A stretch of DNA of 64,000 bases from Mercenaria mercenaria. Lineage: Eukaryota; Mollusca; Bivalvia; Venerida; Veneridae. Location: positions 1 through 64,000 of the forward strand of contig NW_026463358.1 of assembly GCF_021730395.1 (NCBI RefSeq), in the 5' to 3' direction. Positions 45,826 to 58,589 of the stretch are shown piece after piece (within the stretch, counting starts at the first letter, position 1; each line of letters starts with the position of its first letter). The position numbers and the translations under genes are program-made. A model generated the notes under the pieces. It searched no databases. It was not told the origin of the DNA and saw only the letters and a list, made by a program, of their open reading frames with translations.

Positions 45826-48800
45826 TGCAAAAGAGTTTCGAAACTTTTATCAAAAATTGTAACTTTCAAGGAGAATGTTTTGATGCAAACATCTGAGGTT
45901 CAAATTCAAGTTGTCAAACACATGACTCTATCTTTTTATTTGCCGTGGATTTTGACTATTTTAAAAGAAAATCAGTGTTTTTTTTTTTAAAAATTTCATT
46001 GTTCATGCTGTAAAAAGATTATTGACTTGACTTACCTAAGATTGATTTATTACCTTTTCAAACTCGATCAAACTCCGTCGCCCTAACTCGGATAATTCAT
46101 GCAAGATCCTCGGCAGGTCACAGCAAACCATCTACCGAAAACTAGCACAAATTTTGTATGTTCCATAAGGTTCGAACAAAGGAAGTTCGGCTGTACTAGT
46201 AACGTCGTTTTTAATTTTAGGGTCAATCAAAAACCTACATATAAGCTCTTTAGTGTGTAATAATTAGTTAGAAATCAGCCTAAAACAGGACTACTACGAT
46301 TTTTCAATAAAATGAAACAGTTATCCTGCTTATATTTAACAATAACACGTACAGACGATTGATTTAGCCATAAGCGATAGAGCCATTACTGCCATGCTAT
46401 TTTATTTATAGGACAAACCAGTAATGGTTTCTTATAATTATTTGTATGTATGTTGTTGTTTTTTTCAGATGTCTTGATCAACAATATCACTCACTTTAAG
46501 ACTTTTAGGACTTATTTTCTAACAGTTGTTCAGAATTATTCAGCTGATTTGAAGTTTTGACAGATTTTTGGCAGTAGCTTGAACTTATACTTTATGAATG
46601 AATTTTCAATGAATTACTACATATCACAATTAAAAGAGATACAAAAGAAAGTGAATATTTAATGAGAAATGAAATAGGAAGAAATGATGTTCCTTCTTCT
46701 TTGGATTATCGACTGTTTCATGCAATAAATTAAGTATATTAATCCACACTCTTTTAAATTTTGTTATTCTGAATTCACCCCGCTATGTTTTATTTCTTTA
46801 TTTTTTAATCGTGTTTTCCATTTCAGTTAGACACTGGTTTATATTTTAAAGAAAACATAAGTTTAAAACTCTAAATTTATTTCTGCAAATGTAACAAATG
46901 GAAATCATTTCTTTAGTTTTTGCTGAGAAACAGGTTGTATACCTTGCCAAACTTAGCAACAAAGGAAGTCTAAGACTAGCCTCAGGCATAACAAAACAAA
47001 ACATTTTGTTTTTCTTTCTTTCTTAGTTTTATACTTTCCATTTAGTACTAGGCTTTTATAGTTGTTATTCCCTGCCCCAACAATTGACTATTCTTTTTTC
47101 TATTGAACTTTTAATTTCTAATCCATTTTTGTTTTTCAAAGGCGTTTCCGTTTTGTTTTTACCATGCAGTTGTTCAACTTTTTCTTTTGTCCATCTGTTA
47201 AATTTACTTTATATTCAATATAAATCATGTTTTTATTTACTTTCTTTTTATTTAAACAATTAATAATAAATTTCTAGTATTATCAACAACTACATTTTCG
47301 TAATGCAATATTGAAACATATACTCTGTAATAGGCACATTGAACAGTCAATCAGATTACATTCGAAGTTAACTGTTTTGGATCATCTCTTAGAGAGGTTT
47401 TAAAGTACATCATGATAAATCAATTGAACATTTCTTCCGTCAAGCAGTGTCTCTCTGTGTATATGATTTTGCTTATAAACATAATAAATAACACATTTTA
47501 AAAACTATAGAAAGTCAACTCTACTAAGTCTCCTGCTAAACATACCACGTCCAACTTGCGCTTACAACATTGGAGTTAGAGTCATCGCAACGAAAATCGG
47601 GACCACTCTCTCTACGGTAACATGCGATATATTCCGAATAAGATATACTATGGAATAAAAAATGTGGTCTTCCGGCACGTGCACAGAGCGTCTCACTTCG
47701 AATTTTTTCATGAATACGCTTTTTCCTTATGCGTAATATGCATCCACATATTTAGTCCGAACCACAACGTCTTGCACATCGGTACAAAAATTGATACTAA
47801 CTCATATTTTCTGGGAAGCGGATCGATTGTAACGATTCCCGATTGAGGCACTCAATATATAAATAAGAAATGATTTTCAGCTTGAAAATTGTTTTTAGCA
47901 GCCCCTTGTTAATGAATTGTTCAAAGTTGTTTTGGTATATACCGCCGGATGTAATTCTAAATGTATAGTCCATTTGACTTGTGTGAGGAGATTTTTGTAC
48001 CATATGCCGTGCAAAACTCCAAGTACAGTCCCTGGCTCGCGGATTTTTCGAAGTCCGTGCTTCCCCGCGATTGGACCCTAGCGCGGACACTTTTATGAGC
48101 CACTGGGAGGCGCGTTTTTCCTGCATCCCCGTAGTCTTACAGCTTCCACCGTGACCATAAGCAGTAAATCGATTGCGGTGTATTGAGAAGACATATCGCT
48201 GCGCATCGCGGTGAAGTGCCGGTGATTTACTGTGAATTGCGGTGGATCGCCGCGATTTACAGGTGAGAGAATTACGATATCAATGCTACATACAGTGTAG
48301 AATGCATACAATCTGGCTGGAATTTCAACATTTATTATTGAGAGGAAAAAATGAAAAGTAAATGACTTTTCATCATCTTTAATAATAATAATTTCAAATA
48401 CATCTTGCATAGATTCTTTCATTTTTCGTATTTTCGTACTACTAACAAGATTTGATAACAACTCTCTTTATATAAAATAATGCATTATTGTCTTACCATT
48501 TCTAATATGTTTAGCTTGTTTTTTTCAATGTGGCCTTATTATGTGAAAAGTAAATATTTTGTCAATATCATAATAATAGAATAATGAAAAATGTCATATC
48601 AGTGTAACTGCTTTTTATTTATATAAAAAACTTACAAAAGACTGGTTGAATGTTTTTATAATAAACGTGCAATCATGCATAGTTTATAAAAAATAACACA
48701 ACAGGATAAAATCAGATTGTTGAGTTTCGCCTGTACAAGAAATGTCAAAACTGACGATAGTAAATATGAATGAAAAGGGAAGATAAATCGCATATATATC

Positions 48801-49064
48801 AAAGAATCTCTCTTAAAGGTAGTTAGAAATTCATTAGATTATGATATGAATGCAGTTGCTTAAAACTGCAATACGAACAGTCTACGAGCTCTATATAAGT
48901 GATTTTAAAATCTACTCAGGGAATGTGATGTGACATTCCGCTAGGCACATGTATATATACTATAATTATATTTACAATAATTGGGCAAAAGCAAACCAAA
49001 ATTATAACAAATATACATTTCGCAATTAAAAAATTATTATTAACTAAATTTTAAGGTAGTACAT
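45826..49064. other. No firm gene (3.2 kb)
   Basis: AT-rich DNA with several short T runs. Around 48170-48265 the words GATTTAC and GCGGTG recur in both orders and give a small GC-richer patch. Frames of 74-122 codons at 47622-48461 overlap on opposite strands and lack motifs; they are not called. Confidence 0.45.
46469..46560 (+). CDS. Weak candidate terminal exon
   Basis: A very good acceptor (TGTTGTTGTTTTTTTCAG) is followed by an open frame of 29 codons in phase 1, VLINNITHFKTFRTYFLTVV and so on, to a stop at 46558-46560. The phase would fit the donor at 33036. Nothing else supports it, and the join to 60188 is better. Confidence 0.15.
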
Positions 49065-50085
49065 AAATATTAGGAGATGAAATAATCTTTAGAAGTTTAA
49101 AAGATACGTGTTTGTCCTTCGAAGTTGTGATTACAAGTCAGAATAACTGTGACCTTTATTCAGAATGTCTTTGAATCAAGTTCAGAATGCCTATGCCCTT
49201 AAATCAAAATGACTACGATCACAAGTCAGAATAACTGTGACCTTTATTCAGAATGTCTTTGAATCAAGTTCAGAATGCCTATGCCCTTAAGTCAAAATGA
49301 CTGCGATCACAAGTCAGAATAACTGTGACCTTTATTCAGCATGTTTTTGAATCAAGTTCAGAATGCCTATGCCGTTAAGTCAAAATGACTGCGATCACCA
49401 GTCATAATAACTGTGACCTTTATTCAGAATGACTTTGAATCAAGTTCAGAATGCCTATGCCCTTAAAGCAAAATGACAGCGATCACAAGTCAGAATAACT
49501 GTGACCTTTATTCAGAATGTTTTTGAATCAAGTTCAGAATGCCTATGCCGTTAAGTCAAAATGACTGCGATCACAAGTCATAATAACTGTGACCTTTATT
49601 CAGAATTACTTTGAATCAAGTTCAGAATGCCTATGCCCTTAAAGCAAAATGACAGCGATCACAAGTCAGAATAACTGTGACCTTTATTCAGAATGTCTTC
49701 AAATATTACGAGATGAAATAATCTTTAGAAGTTTAAAAGATACGTGTTTGTCCTTCGAAGTTGTGATTACAAGTCAGAATAACTGTGACCTTTATTCAGA
49801 ATGTCTTTGAATCAAGTTCAGAATGCCTATGCCCTTAAGTCAAAATGACTGCGATCACAAGTCAGAATAACTGTGACCTTTATTCAGAATGACTTTTAAT
49901 CAAGTTCAGAATGCCTATGCCTTGAGGTCAAAATGACAGCGATCACAAGTCAGAATAACTGTGACCTTTATTCAGAATGACTTTGAATCAAGTTACTACA
50001 ATGATAGTGACATTAATTCAGAATTAATCCAGAATGACTATGACAGTAATGCAGAAAGACCTACCTTAACTCAGAATGACTTTCA
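49065..50085. repeat. 88-bp higher-order satellite with leader block
   Basis: Units start ACAAGTCAGAATAACTG at 49133, 49221, 49309, 49397, 49485, 49573 and 49661, exactly 88 bp apart, then 49769, 49857 and 49945. Each unit is four related 21-23-bp pieces: GTCAGAATAACTGTGACC, TTCAGAATGTCTTTGAATC, TTCAGAATGCCTATGCCC and GTCAAAATGACTGCGATC. A 70-bp leader (AGATGAAATAATCTTTAGAA, then GATACGTGTTTGTCC) precedes both sub-arrays, at 49072 and 49708, so the whole leader-plus-array was duplicated at 636 bp spacing. Diverged units trail to 50085. Confidence 0.95.
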
Positions 50086-51959
50086 TGGATGACTGATAAA
50101 AATGAGACTGATTTTCAGTGCAAAGAATAACTCTTATGTGAAGTTTGGTAAATGAAGTCTGTCGACCATACAATGACAAAGTGTGTAGCAATTGTCCGTC
50201 GTAAGATGAGAAGACAGTGCAAACTGCTTTCAGTGCAAAGAATAACTCTCAGCTAAGTGTAGTAAATAATATTTACCTCCACAAACATGTAAATTCAAAG
50301 GAATAATTCAGGAAATCAGACACTGAACTTGTTGAAAAAGAGCCGTGTGATTTTCATTAATTATAAAAAACAAATCAATGCTTTTGCTGTATATAGTTAC
50401 ATTGTGAACATAGTTGAGATGAGACACACATTTTTGATAGAAAAATGTATCTCACTGCATTTGATACATTAATAAAATTATGCAGCAATGAAACACTGAG
50501 ACAAGAAATAGAAAGCTAAGCCATCAAAACTGTAAACTTAAAGAGTCAGTGCTGTTGCCAAATACATGTGCAGTTTTTTGTTTTACACATTCCTTCTTAT
50601 CATTTCACACATTGTCTAGATTTGACCACTGTCGTAATCTGTAGCCCCACTGCTGAGTGTTAATGTCCATTTTATTGACTTGGGGGTTAAAATTAATTAC
50701 ATGCATCATCTTAGCAATCTAGGAGAAATTCCTTCTCTACCCTTGTCCTATAACTGTATAAATCTAAATCTTTTCATGCAGTAACAAAATGTTTATAAAA
50801 CGAAAAATTGTACAAATTTATTAATCAACATATACAACGTTGGCCTACATATTTATTTTGCTTACAATTTAGGAGAAGCAGATTTTATTGAAATATTCCG
50901 TTTTTTACGAATTGTAAATACATTCATTTCCTTGCCTTCAGGTAAAATGTCTTCTCATACTTATTTTGTGTCGGGCGTGTTAAATTCACGGTATTTTATA
51001 CATTTCATAAACGGGATTAAGAATAAATTGATTAACTTTCACATATTTCTTGGTAACAAAATATTACCAGTTTGGATATTTAAATTTGAATTAATTACAT
51101 TAAGCTTGTGGACTTAAAAAGATATCTTTGAAGAAAGGGTTTATAATCTTTGGACATACTTGAATTCATTTTTTATTTGTGAATAATTTGGAACTATTAC
51201 TCTCATAGTGGGAAATCACATGACTTAGAAAATTCAGCTTACACGGAAAGTGACCAATAATTGATCAGATTCTTCAGCAAAATGAAGGTAATTCTATTAA
51301 TAAACCATTGTTTTCGATGTACTTTTTACAAGGTTGACTGCATTTTTATTACATATATCATAACCGCATTATAAAGAAAAGTAGCAACAGTAACATATCT
51401 GTTATATTACCTCACGGAGACACTGGCGTAGCTTCCTACAGACACTTTATGCACGTACCTACACATTTTCTTCAAATTTGAAAAAAGTAAAATGCAAAAC
51501 ATGCAATAAAAGTACGAGGCTGTAAGCGATGATGGGTTGCGTGTTACCTATATTTCCTTTCTGTAAATTTACATGAAAGTCAAGTTTTTCTTTACACATC
51601 ATCAGTTTCAGAATGTTTGGCGATATACACCGAAAAATCAATGAAGAATGGTTGTCTGGATATAGGTGACTTCGTTACTCTAGCGCAAAAGTTACAGTAT
51701 ATTGTACTGTGTTTTGTTTTTGTGAAAGGGCAGTAAGAAAACAATTTAGTCACCAGCGTCGGTCCTAGCTATAAATTATGCGACTATCAAGTCTAGAGAT
51801 TCTGAAAATGATTCGATCAACAAGAAAATGTCTGAATCAACAAATAATTCAGTACAAAGAAAAAGAAACATACCAGAGAAGATAATAAAGGTCACTTAGT
51901 CTAGCCTTAGTTCACAGCTCTAAAATCCCATGTATAAGAACCATGATGGCAACTGTGCA
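50086..51959. other. No gene seen (1.9 kb)
   Basis: A 21-bp block TTCAGTGCAAAGAATAACTC occurs twice, at about 50115 and 50230. A frame at 50932-51117 follows an AG acceptor-like site but has no other support. Confidence 0.4.
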
Positions 51960-53010
51960 AGCTATAGGCTTTCTGTTTGATTACTCAGCTAACGATTGGT
52001 AGCATTTACCAAGGAACTGGCAAGGGACGAAATTCCAAGAGAGAAAATGAAGCAACGCCCTAAAATGCGGACCCTTTGTAAAATTCGGTGGTCAAGTTGA
52101 AATGTTGCCCTACGCACATTCAAGCGCGTGTTTCCAGTTGTAATCCATGCCCAGAAAACACTGCATGAAGATTGAGATGTGAAGGCGGGCCAGTAGCTTA
52201 CTGCAGTTCTTTCATCTGTTTTTATCATTTCTCTTGTAGTATCTTATTATGTGTTGAGTATCATCTTAGTGCTGACGAGCCTTTCGCAGAAGAAAGATGT
52301 GGACTTACTAGATGTCATTACAGAAACAAAGGTTGAGCTACAAGTTCTCTCGAATGAACGGAATGACCCTGATGTGTAATGTGCCCTATACGAAACGTCA
52401 ATTCGTATGATTAGAGACGTCGGCACTGAACCATCTAAACCAAGGTGTGTTGGAAGGCAAATGCATGAAGGCAACCATGGTGTAGAATGTGTCTTGGATT
52501 ACTGGCGGATTATGGTATACAATATATTTGTCGACCATTTAGTCTAGAAATGGCTACTCGCATTCTACAAAATATAGACCGTTTTGCCGACGAAAATGTA
52601 CCAGTAATCCTCCAGTCAGAAGTGCCAGCGCCTATTTACACCGCATATGCACCAGATCTTCACGGCACATTTCAACTGTTTGAAAATGAAGTTACAAAGT
52701 AGAGAGTAGATTTAAATATTGCAAGTCAGAAACAACAGAGACTTCAGACCATTCATACTTTCCAGCAAGGACTTATTTCCTTGTATAAACACTGTTCTGT
52801 CTGTGCTTCTGACCATGCCTCCAACATCTCCATTTTGCAAACGCTCATTCAGTGCAATGAAACGTATCAAAACAACCTTTGTTTAACAATGACGAGTGAC
52901 TGAATGTCTTCACTACCTCTGATACACATTCACAAGGAGGTTGTCAATGATGTAAACCGGGTCGTCGATGCATTTGCTTTATAAAAAGGCAAGAGTATGG
53001 ACTTTTTCTG
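51960..53010 (+). pseudogene. hAT-family transposase relic
   Basis: Pieces in different plus-strand frames follow the order of the hAT catalytic and dimerisation region as found in the 52-kDa-repressor/ZMYM-like transposases. They include KMRTLCKIRWSS (about 52048-52090, the LC..RW block), ISLVVSYYVLSIILVLTSLS (about 52225-52280), VELQVLSNERNDPDV (52325-52375), PSKPRCVGRQMHEGN (52430-52470), VCVLD-YWR-type block and EMATRILQNIDRF (52550-52590), and a late RSFSAMKRIKT (about 52837-52872), the hAT C-terminal dimerisation signature, then LIHIHKEVV. The longest single frame is 52487-52702. Stops and length changes between blocks show it is dead; the N-terminal BED/THAP part and the terminal inverted repeats were not found. 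Confidence 0.82.
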
Positions 53011-53653
53011 ACCCAAAGCCTGTTTTCTTACGAATAGTTACCGAACGTATTTAAATATGAATAACATTTTGTAGTGGTTATAAGAAGTGATTAATAAATA
53101 GGCATAACTACTCAAAACTGAATTACCAAAGTCACTTTAGATAATACGATTCCAGTCATACAGGTCAAATAAATAGTTTTCCGGATAACTGTTTTTGTCG
53201 TTTGTTTTAGATATTTAATTTCTCAAGAGATATTCAGGCTGGTGGATGCTCTCCCCATGGTAAAATTTGAATAGCTTAAAGTTATAATAATTAATTGTAA
53301 CAATTTTGTGCATGGTTTAATATTTGAAAGAAATTTGAAACATCTAATGTAAAACATATTCTCTTGTGGTTATCTACCAAGCTTTTTCAAATCATGATCT
53401 TGTGTCAACATAGGCCACGCCCAGGTAGTCCCTTGTTTCACAAAAACTTATTTATGAAGCAATGCCAAAGAAATCTGGACCACAAGTTTAATGTTTGATA
53501 CAGATTTCAATACACAGCTTCAATAATCTTAATCATGACCTTCTGACCTACTTTCTAGTTTATGAAGTTAAAGCATGTAGGACCACAAACATGTAAATAG
53601 TTTTGGATACGGAATGCAATATTCATTTGTCTTAACTTACTTGACTTACTGAT
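53011..53653. other. No feature recognised
   Basis: AT-rich spacer; the GACTTTCCCATTC repeat starts at its right edge. Confidence 0.4.
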
Positions 53654-54495
53654 GTTGACTTTCCCATTCGTGAGATCCGCTAGGATACAAGTTCGCATTA
53701 TAAATTATTATATAGTAGAGAGAATTTATGTGAATTAAATCACCACCGCGATATACCAGACCAATTACGGCAAAGCGCCTAGCAGTACAAACGAACACGC
53801 ACATGCCACAGCAAGTCCACTAACCCAATAAGACCAGATTCGATGCTGCTTTATAAACGAGCCCGAATTGTACTACACATTCGTACTGGTCCAACATTTG
53901 CATATATATACTCAAATCTCTGTTTTCATCTCTCACAAATCAGTAGTGACATTTTAGTCTTTTTAACTGATTGGGACCAGAGAAGCTATATTTTCTCTCT
54001 CAGAAAGTTAACTGGATCTCGCGGATACATTGAATATATAGAGATAGTTTGCATTAAGGGATATAATTATATTCAGAACAGCTGACTTTCCCATTCGTGA
54101 GATCCGCTAGGATACAAGTTCGCATTACAAATTATTATATAATAGAGAGAATTTATACGAACTAAATCACCACCACAATATACCAGACCAATTACGGCAA
54201 AGCGCCTAGCAGTACAAACGAACACGTACATGCCACAACAAATCCACTAACCCAATAAGATTAGTTTCGATGCTGCTTTATAAACGAACCCGAATTGTAC
54301 TACACATTCATAATGGTTCAATATTTGCATATATATATATACTCAAATCGCTGTTTTCATGTCTCACAAATCAGTAGTGACATTTTAGTCTTTTTAACTG
54401 ATTGGGACCAGAGAAGCTATATTTTCTCTCTCTGAAAGTTAACTGGATCTCGCGGATACATTGAATATATAGAGATAGTTTGCATTAAGGGATAC
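53654..54495. repeat. 430-bp repeat R, two head-to-tail units
   Basis: Unit one 53654-54067, unit two 54068-54495. Each opens (AATTATATTCAGAACAG) TTGACTTTCCCATTCG and TGAGATCCGCTAGGATACA, has CGGCAAAGCGCCTAGCAG, and ends CTCGCGGATACATTGAATA with TTTGCATTAAGGGATA. The 80-codon frame in unit one (53843-54085) is not kept in the other units. Low in internal structure, no terminal inverted repeats. Confidence 0.9.
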
Positions 54496-54610
54496 AAGTC
54501 AAATGGTTTATCGCGGCCAGAAATTTGTACAAACCGGACAGAAGTTGCGAAATTGTCATTTGTGCAGGAAAGAAGCGTTTACCATAATGTCCAGTACTGG
54601 ACAGGTATAG

Positions 54611-54993
54611 TGACCATGCACGGACACAGCCAATTTTCTCAGAGGGGGTCCGATCCCCTGCCCCCCCGCCCCCGACACCCTGGAAATTTTGAAATTTAGC
54701 ACTTCATTTTTTGCATTCTGGGACAGTTTTATGGACTAACCTGTTAAATTTGGGAAAATGATAAAATCAAGCTTTCTTGAAGGTAAAATTCTAAGTTTCT
54801 TTTAGATAAATAATATGAATTATGTCTGGGTCGTATGTAGCAGCAGCCGTATATACTTTACATGCAGTCCTAATGTTGCCTTTTTCGAAAAACATTTTCT
54901 TTCCTTCTTGTCTTCTTTCCTTTTTTAAAGATTTTCCAGAGGGGGTCCGGCCCCGGTCCCCCTCCGCCCCCCTCTGGATCCGCGCATGGTGAC
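54611..54993. mobile_element. Small inverted-repeat element (MITE-like)
   Basis: Left edge GACCATGCACGGA, right edge TCCGCGCATGGTGAC, an imperfect inverted pair. Just inside each end lies AGAGGGGGTCCG (54640 and 54940) followed by runs of C. Single copy here; no coding capacity. Sits between the second and third R repeats. Confidence 0.6.
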
Positions 54994-55585
54994 ATATCAT
55001 GCTTTCTATTTATGCAGGTAAACTTGTGTTTGGTTAAATTTCAACAGAGCACAATTGTCTGAACAGTGTACAAACTCTTTACTGTTTTTTCAGGCAAGGG
55101 TGGAAAAAAAAGTGGTAGACAATGAAAGCAGTAACATTTTTATTAAAAAAAAAATAAACAATGAGACAAACATTTCCAACATCTTTGGACGGTTCAAAAA
55201 TCCCATGTTAAACATACGATAAAGCCCGAAACGCGTGAAAATGTTCCGAATGTAAATCGGGTGAAGTAAGCGCTCTATGTATAGTTATATAATGCGTCTA
55301 GATTTATTAAACTGGGCGAGTCTACTTACTTATTACTTGAGGATGAAAAAAAAGTGTTTTTTAAATGTTGCTCTTAAATAAAGGTGGCGGTTGAACTACT
55401 AAAAGTACAACAACAGTTAATTCACAACAAATCGTACGGTATGTTTTATAATCAGTAGAAGCTAGTCGTATGTACGCTTATGAGACCTGTTTCACCCACA
55501 AGTAAAGAATTCACAGGTCCATCATGAAATATTTTCCCCAGCGCACATATACTTGTCCTATTCAATATGATCGCGGCCTCGATCA

Positions 55586-55957
55586 ATAATTATATTCGGA
55601 ACAGTTGACTTTCCCATTCGTGAGATCCGCTAGGATACAAGTTCGCATTATAAATTATTATATAGTAGAGAGAATTTATACAAACTAAATCACCACCACA
55701 ATATACCAGACCAATTACGGCAAAGCGCCTGGCAGTACAAACGAACTCGCACATGCCACAGCAAGTCCACTAACCCAATAACATTAATTTCAATGCTGCT
55801 TTATAAACGAGCCCGAATTGTACTACACATTCGTACTGGTTCAGCATTTGCATATATATATCAAATCTCAGTTTTCATGTCTCACAAATCAGTAGTGACA
55901 GTTTAGTCTTTTTAACTGATTAGGACCAGAGAAGCTTTATTTTCTCTCTCTGAAAGT

Positions 55958-55962
<5 letters not shown>
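55586..55962. repeat. 430-bp repeat R, third unit, 3' truncated
   Basis: Starts with AATTATATTCGGAACAG, the junction sequence seen between units one and two, so the true unit boundary is confirmed. Runs to GAAAGTTAACT and is then replaced by a TA run; the last about 50 bp of the unit are missing. Confidence 0.9.
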
Positions 55963-56010
<48 letters not shown>

Positions 56011-56113
56011 GCAAAAGTTTGTACCGGATCAAGTATATTATAAAGAAAAAATAAACAACATTACATGAGTAACATTATATTGTTATATATAATGTTACTC
56101 ATGTAATGTTGTT

Positions 56114-56155
<42 letters not shown>
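55961..56155. repeat. Perfect 30-bp palindrome between two TA microsatellites
   Basis: TA run at 55961-56007, an interval, then arm 56051-56080 (ATAAACAACATTACATGAGT...), a 6-base loop TGTTAT (56081-56086), the perfectly complementary arm 56087-56116, and an AT run at 56120-56153. The arms can form a 30-bp hairpin or cruciform in very easily melted DNA. Confidence 0.95.
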
Positions 56156-56156
<1 letters not shown>

Positions 56157-56174
56157 GGGAATAACTTTTAGTTA

Positions 56175-56550
56175 CACTGTCTTGTGACTTTGGAACATGG
56201 TTGGGGTGAGAGTGAGGTTAGGTGCACCTTAAACCTGTTTAAATTCCCCAGTGGTGGTTTTGCCACTGACCGTTCCAAGGCGGTGCCCCACTGTGTTCCT
56301 GTAATTGTTTGTTTTCTCCTTGTGTGTTTATTTTGTATATGGTGTGCGAGTGTTGTTCGTGTGTGCCATTGGGGGAGGATGCGTTTTTGGAACGTGGCTT
56401 TCCGTGTTGGATATTCTTCCTTGTTTTTAGTTTTGTAACAATTTATTATTTTGTTGTTTTTTCTTTTTTTTTTTTTTTTTTGTTCTTTTTTTTTCTTTCT
56501 TTGTTTTTGTGAAAATAACATTATTTTCACATTCTTCGACTATCTATTTC
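56175..56550 (-). repeat. Dispersed repeat with GGGCACCG motif, copy 3, and T-rich tract
   Basis: On the minus strand 56257-56280 matches 4552-4574. The rest of copies 1 and 2 is hard to align. To its right is a T-rich, poly-T-like tract (56455-56510). Plus-strand frames here (for example 56184-56438) are chance products. Confidence 0.5.
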
Positions 56551-56788
56551 ATTTTGTTGGGTTTAACGACGCACCGGCACATATATATGTCTACTTTCAA
56601 GCTTTGATAGCGGAGGTATCCTTCCGTGCATTATTTCGTCACGTGGGTAGAACCACTGGCCTTCCTTAAGCAAGTTGGATTATTTCCTCACATGAAGACT
56701 TCAACGCCCCGAGTGAGGCTCGAATCCACATCGATGAAGGGCAAGTGATTTGAAGCCAGCGACCTTTACCTCTCTGCCACGGAGGCCC
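56551..56788 (-). mobile_element. SINE type 1, minus orientation
   Basis: Reverse copy: starts (plus strand) with TTTTGTTGGGTTTAACGACG, the complement of the SINE tail, and ends CACGGAGGCCCC, the complement of its head. The body is about 30 bp shorter than the reference copy. Imperfect flanks CTATCTATTTC / ATATCGATTTC may be its target duplication. Confidence 0.88.
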
Positions 56789-57504
56789 CTCATATCGATT
56801 TCTAACAGATATAGATGCGTGTATTCTCGTACTATAATAATAAAGTGAGAACTGCGTTGCAATCTTATTTTTATCATTGCAAAGCAGTAAGCATGTTCAA
56901 GTACAAGGAAATAAACGGATGCACTATTATTTTCGGTAATCGAACCACTAAGCTTTAGACTAGCACTAAATTCTAGATTCAATCTTCCCGTAATCGGACG
57001 ATCACAAAAATCACCGATAGTGAAACAGTTAGTGTCACGCCCATGCATAACCGAGAAGGCACGGAAATTTATCACAAGCTGTATTGTACACGGATGATTT
57101 ACTACTATATCGGTATTTTTCCCAACGAAGACAGCAAAAAAAGAGTTAACGCATGAGCTACTTTGTATTTTAATCGCGGATGTGTGCTGTCGGACACCTT
57201 AGAATCAACGTACAGATAAAGATCATTTATCTAGTAGAAAAATGTTTCTTTTAATAAAATTGAGAAAGGAATGCTGAAGTGAATTCTTATAGCCCCTTAC
57301 TGGTTTACCAGTAATTCATTCTCCTTTCAGTGTATATACTGTTTTTGTCCAAAAAGTACTGTTCTTTCAACCTCTGTTCTCATTCAGGTTCTTCAAACCG
57401 TTTTCATTTTTTTAAATGCTCTGTATTTTCATAGATGTCTAAAGGTAAAAATGCTATGAAAAAGTGTTGTATTTTTATGCTTCATCTTGATTGTTTTGTT
57501 AGTA
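56789..57504. other. No gene seen
   Basis: A minus-strand frame (56701-57075) is partly SINE-derived and is rejected. Otherwise featureless. Confidence 0.4.
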
Positions 57505-57989
57505 GCTGGGCAGATTACAGAAACAATACTGCATTTGGTGGTGCAAGCATGAGAATTGGCATGTGTACTCCTCTGAGCTTACTTTTTACAAAAAGCCCGT
57601 TAGCCAATTAAAAAATAAAAATGGCGGCCATTTTTCAAGATGGCCGCCACAGGAAGTTGATTTTTGACTTGAACAGACATATACAGAGTTCTTTCTTGTC
57701 AGTATTGAAAAAAAAATAATATCTCTTAACATGTTTTGAATGTGCAAAACCTATTCTTGATACCCAAAAGAATGGTTTCAAACTCTTATATGGCGTATTT
57801 TTTTCAAGATGGTTGCCGTTTCATGTAAAAATAACTTATTTGCCATTATCACTGACGTTTCTAGTTAAATTAATTTTAATTTTATGGTCAATTAATACAT
57901 TTTGAGTGTTGAAGGACAGTTTTTGCCTCGCCTGCGACTTTAAGAACTGACGGCGGACAAAGGCGTAGCTCTTCCGGCGGAGACGGCGA

Positions 57990-58340
57990 TAACGCCAATG
58001 GCGGGTGCGTCAACGTTAAGTGTATATGTCAAGCCTTTTTCTCAGAAACTACTATGTTTACTGGGTTGAAACTTCACATATGTCTGTGTGGTTATAAGGC
58101 GCTGCCCTAAGCCAAGTTCCATAACTCTGAAATACATTTTAGCAAATTATCTTCCATTTTTAACTTAGAAATTTCATTTTGAAGTCTTTTTCTCAGAAAC
58201 GACTAGGTTTATTGGGCTGAAACTTTACACATGCTTTCATGCTTATAAGGCAATGTGCCAAGCCAAGTTCCAGACATGAATGTTAACAAAATAATCCCCT
58301 TTTAAAATTAGAAATTTCAAGGTTAAGTTTTCATGTCTCT
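57990..58340. repeat. Tandem repeat (about 155 bp, two to three units) in the foldback core
   Basis: Blocks CAAGCCTTTTTCTCAGAAAC / GAAGTCTTTTTCTCAGAAAC, GGGTTGAAACTTCACATATG / GGGCTGAAACTTTACACATG and AGCCAAGTTCCA recur about 155 bp apart. Similar in type to the array at 20179-23026 (GCCAAGTTCCATAACTCTG). Confidence 0.75.
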
Positions 58341-58589
58341 AATTATGTCTCTTTATGGCCGTCACTGATTGACTGGAACTTGTCAAACTGTATATAAGGC
58401 GGACATTTTTAAAATTAAAGTGTATGTATCAATACATGTAGACACATCAATTTTGAAAAATAAAAGATCTGTTTTGTGTCATCGGTAAAACAATGCAGAT
58501 CTACTGTACTAAAGCATTTCTCAAGACTTTATATTTTGGCTAATTAGTTGTCACATTTGCAGCTGCATAGATCTGTACACTGGTGTCCA

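Noticed and set aside
47622-48461. Overlapping frames of 74-122 codons on both strands
   Set aside because: No motif, no splice context that extends them, and overlap on opposite strands.
56184-56669. Plus-strand frames of 67-84 codons with leucine/phenylalanine runs
   Set aside because: Produced by a T-rich tract and a dispersed repeat; hydrophobic runs follow from composition.
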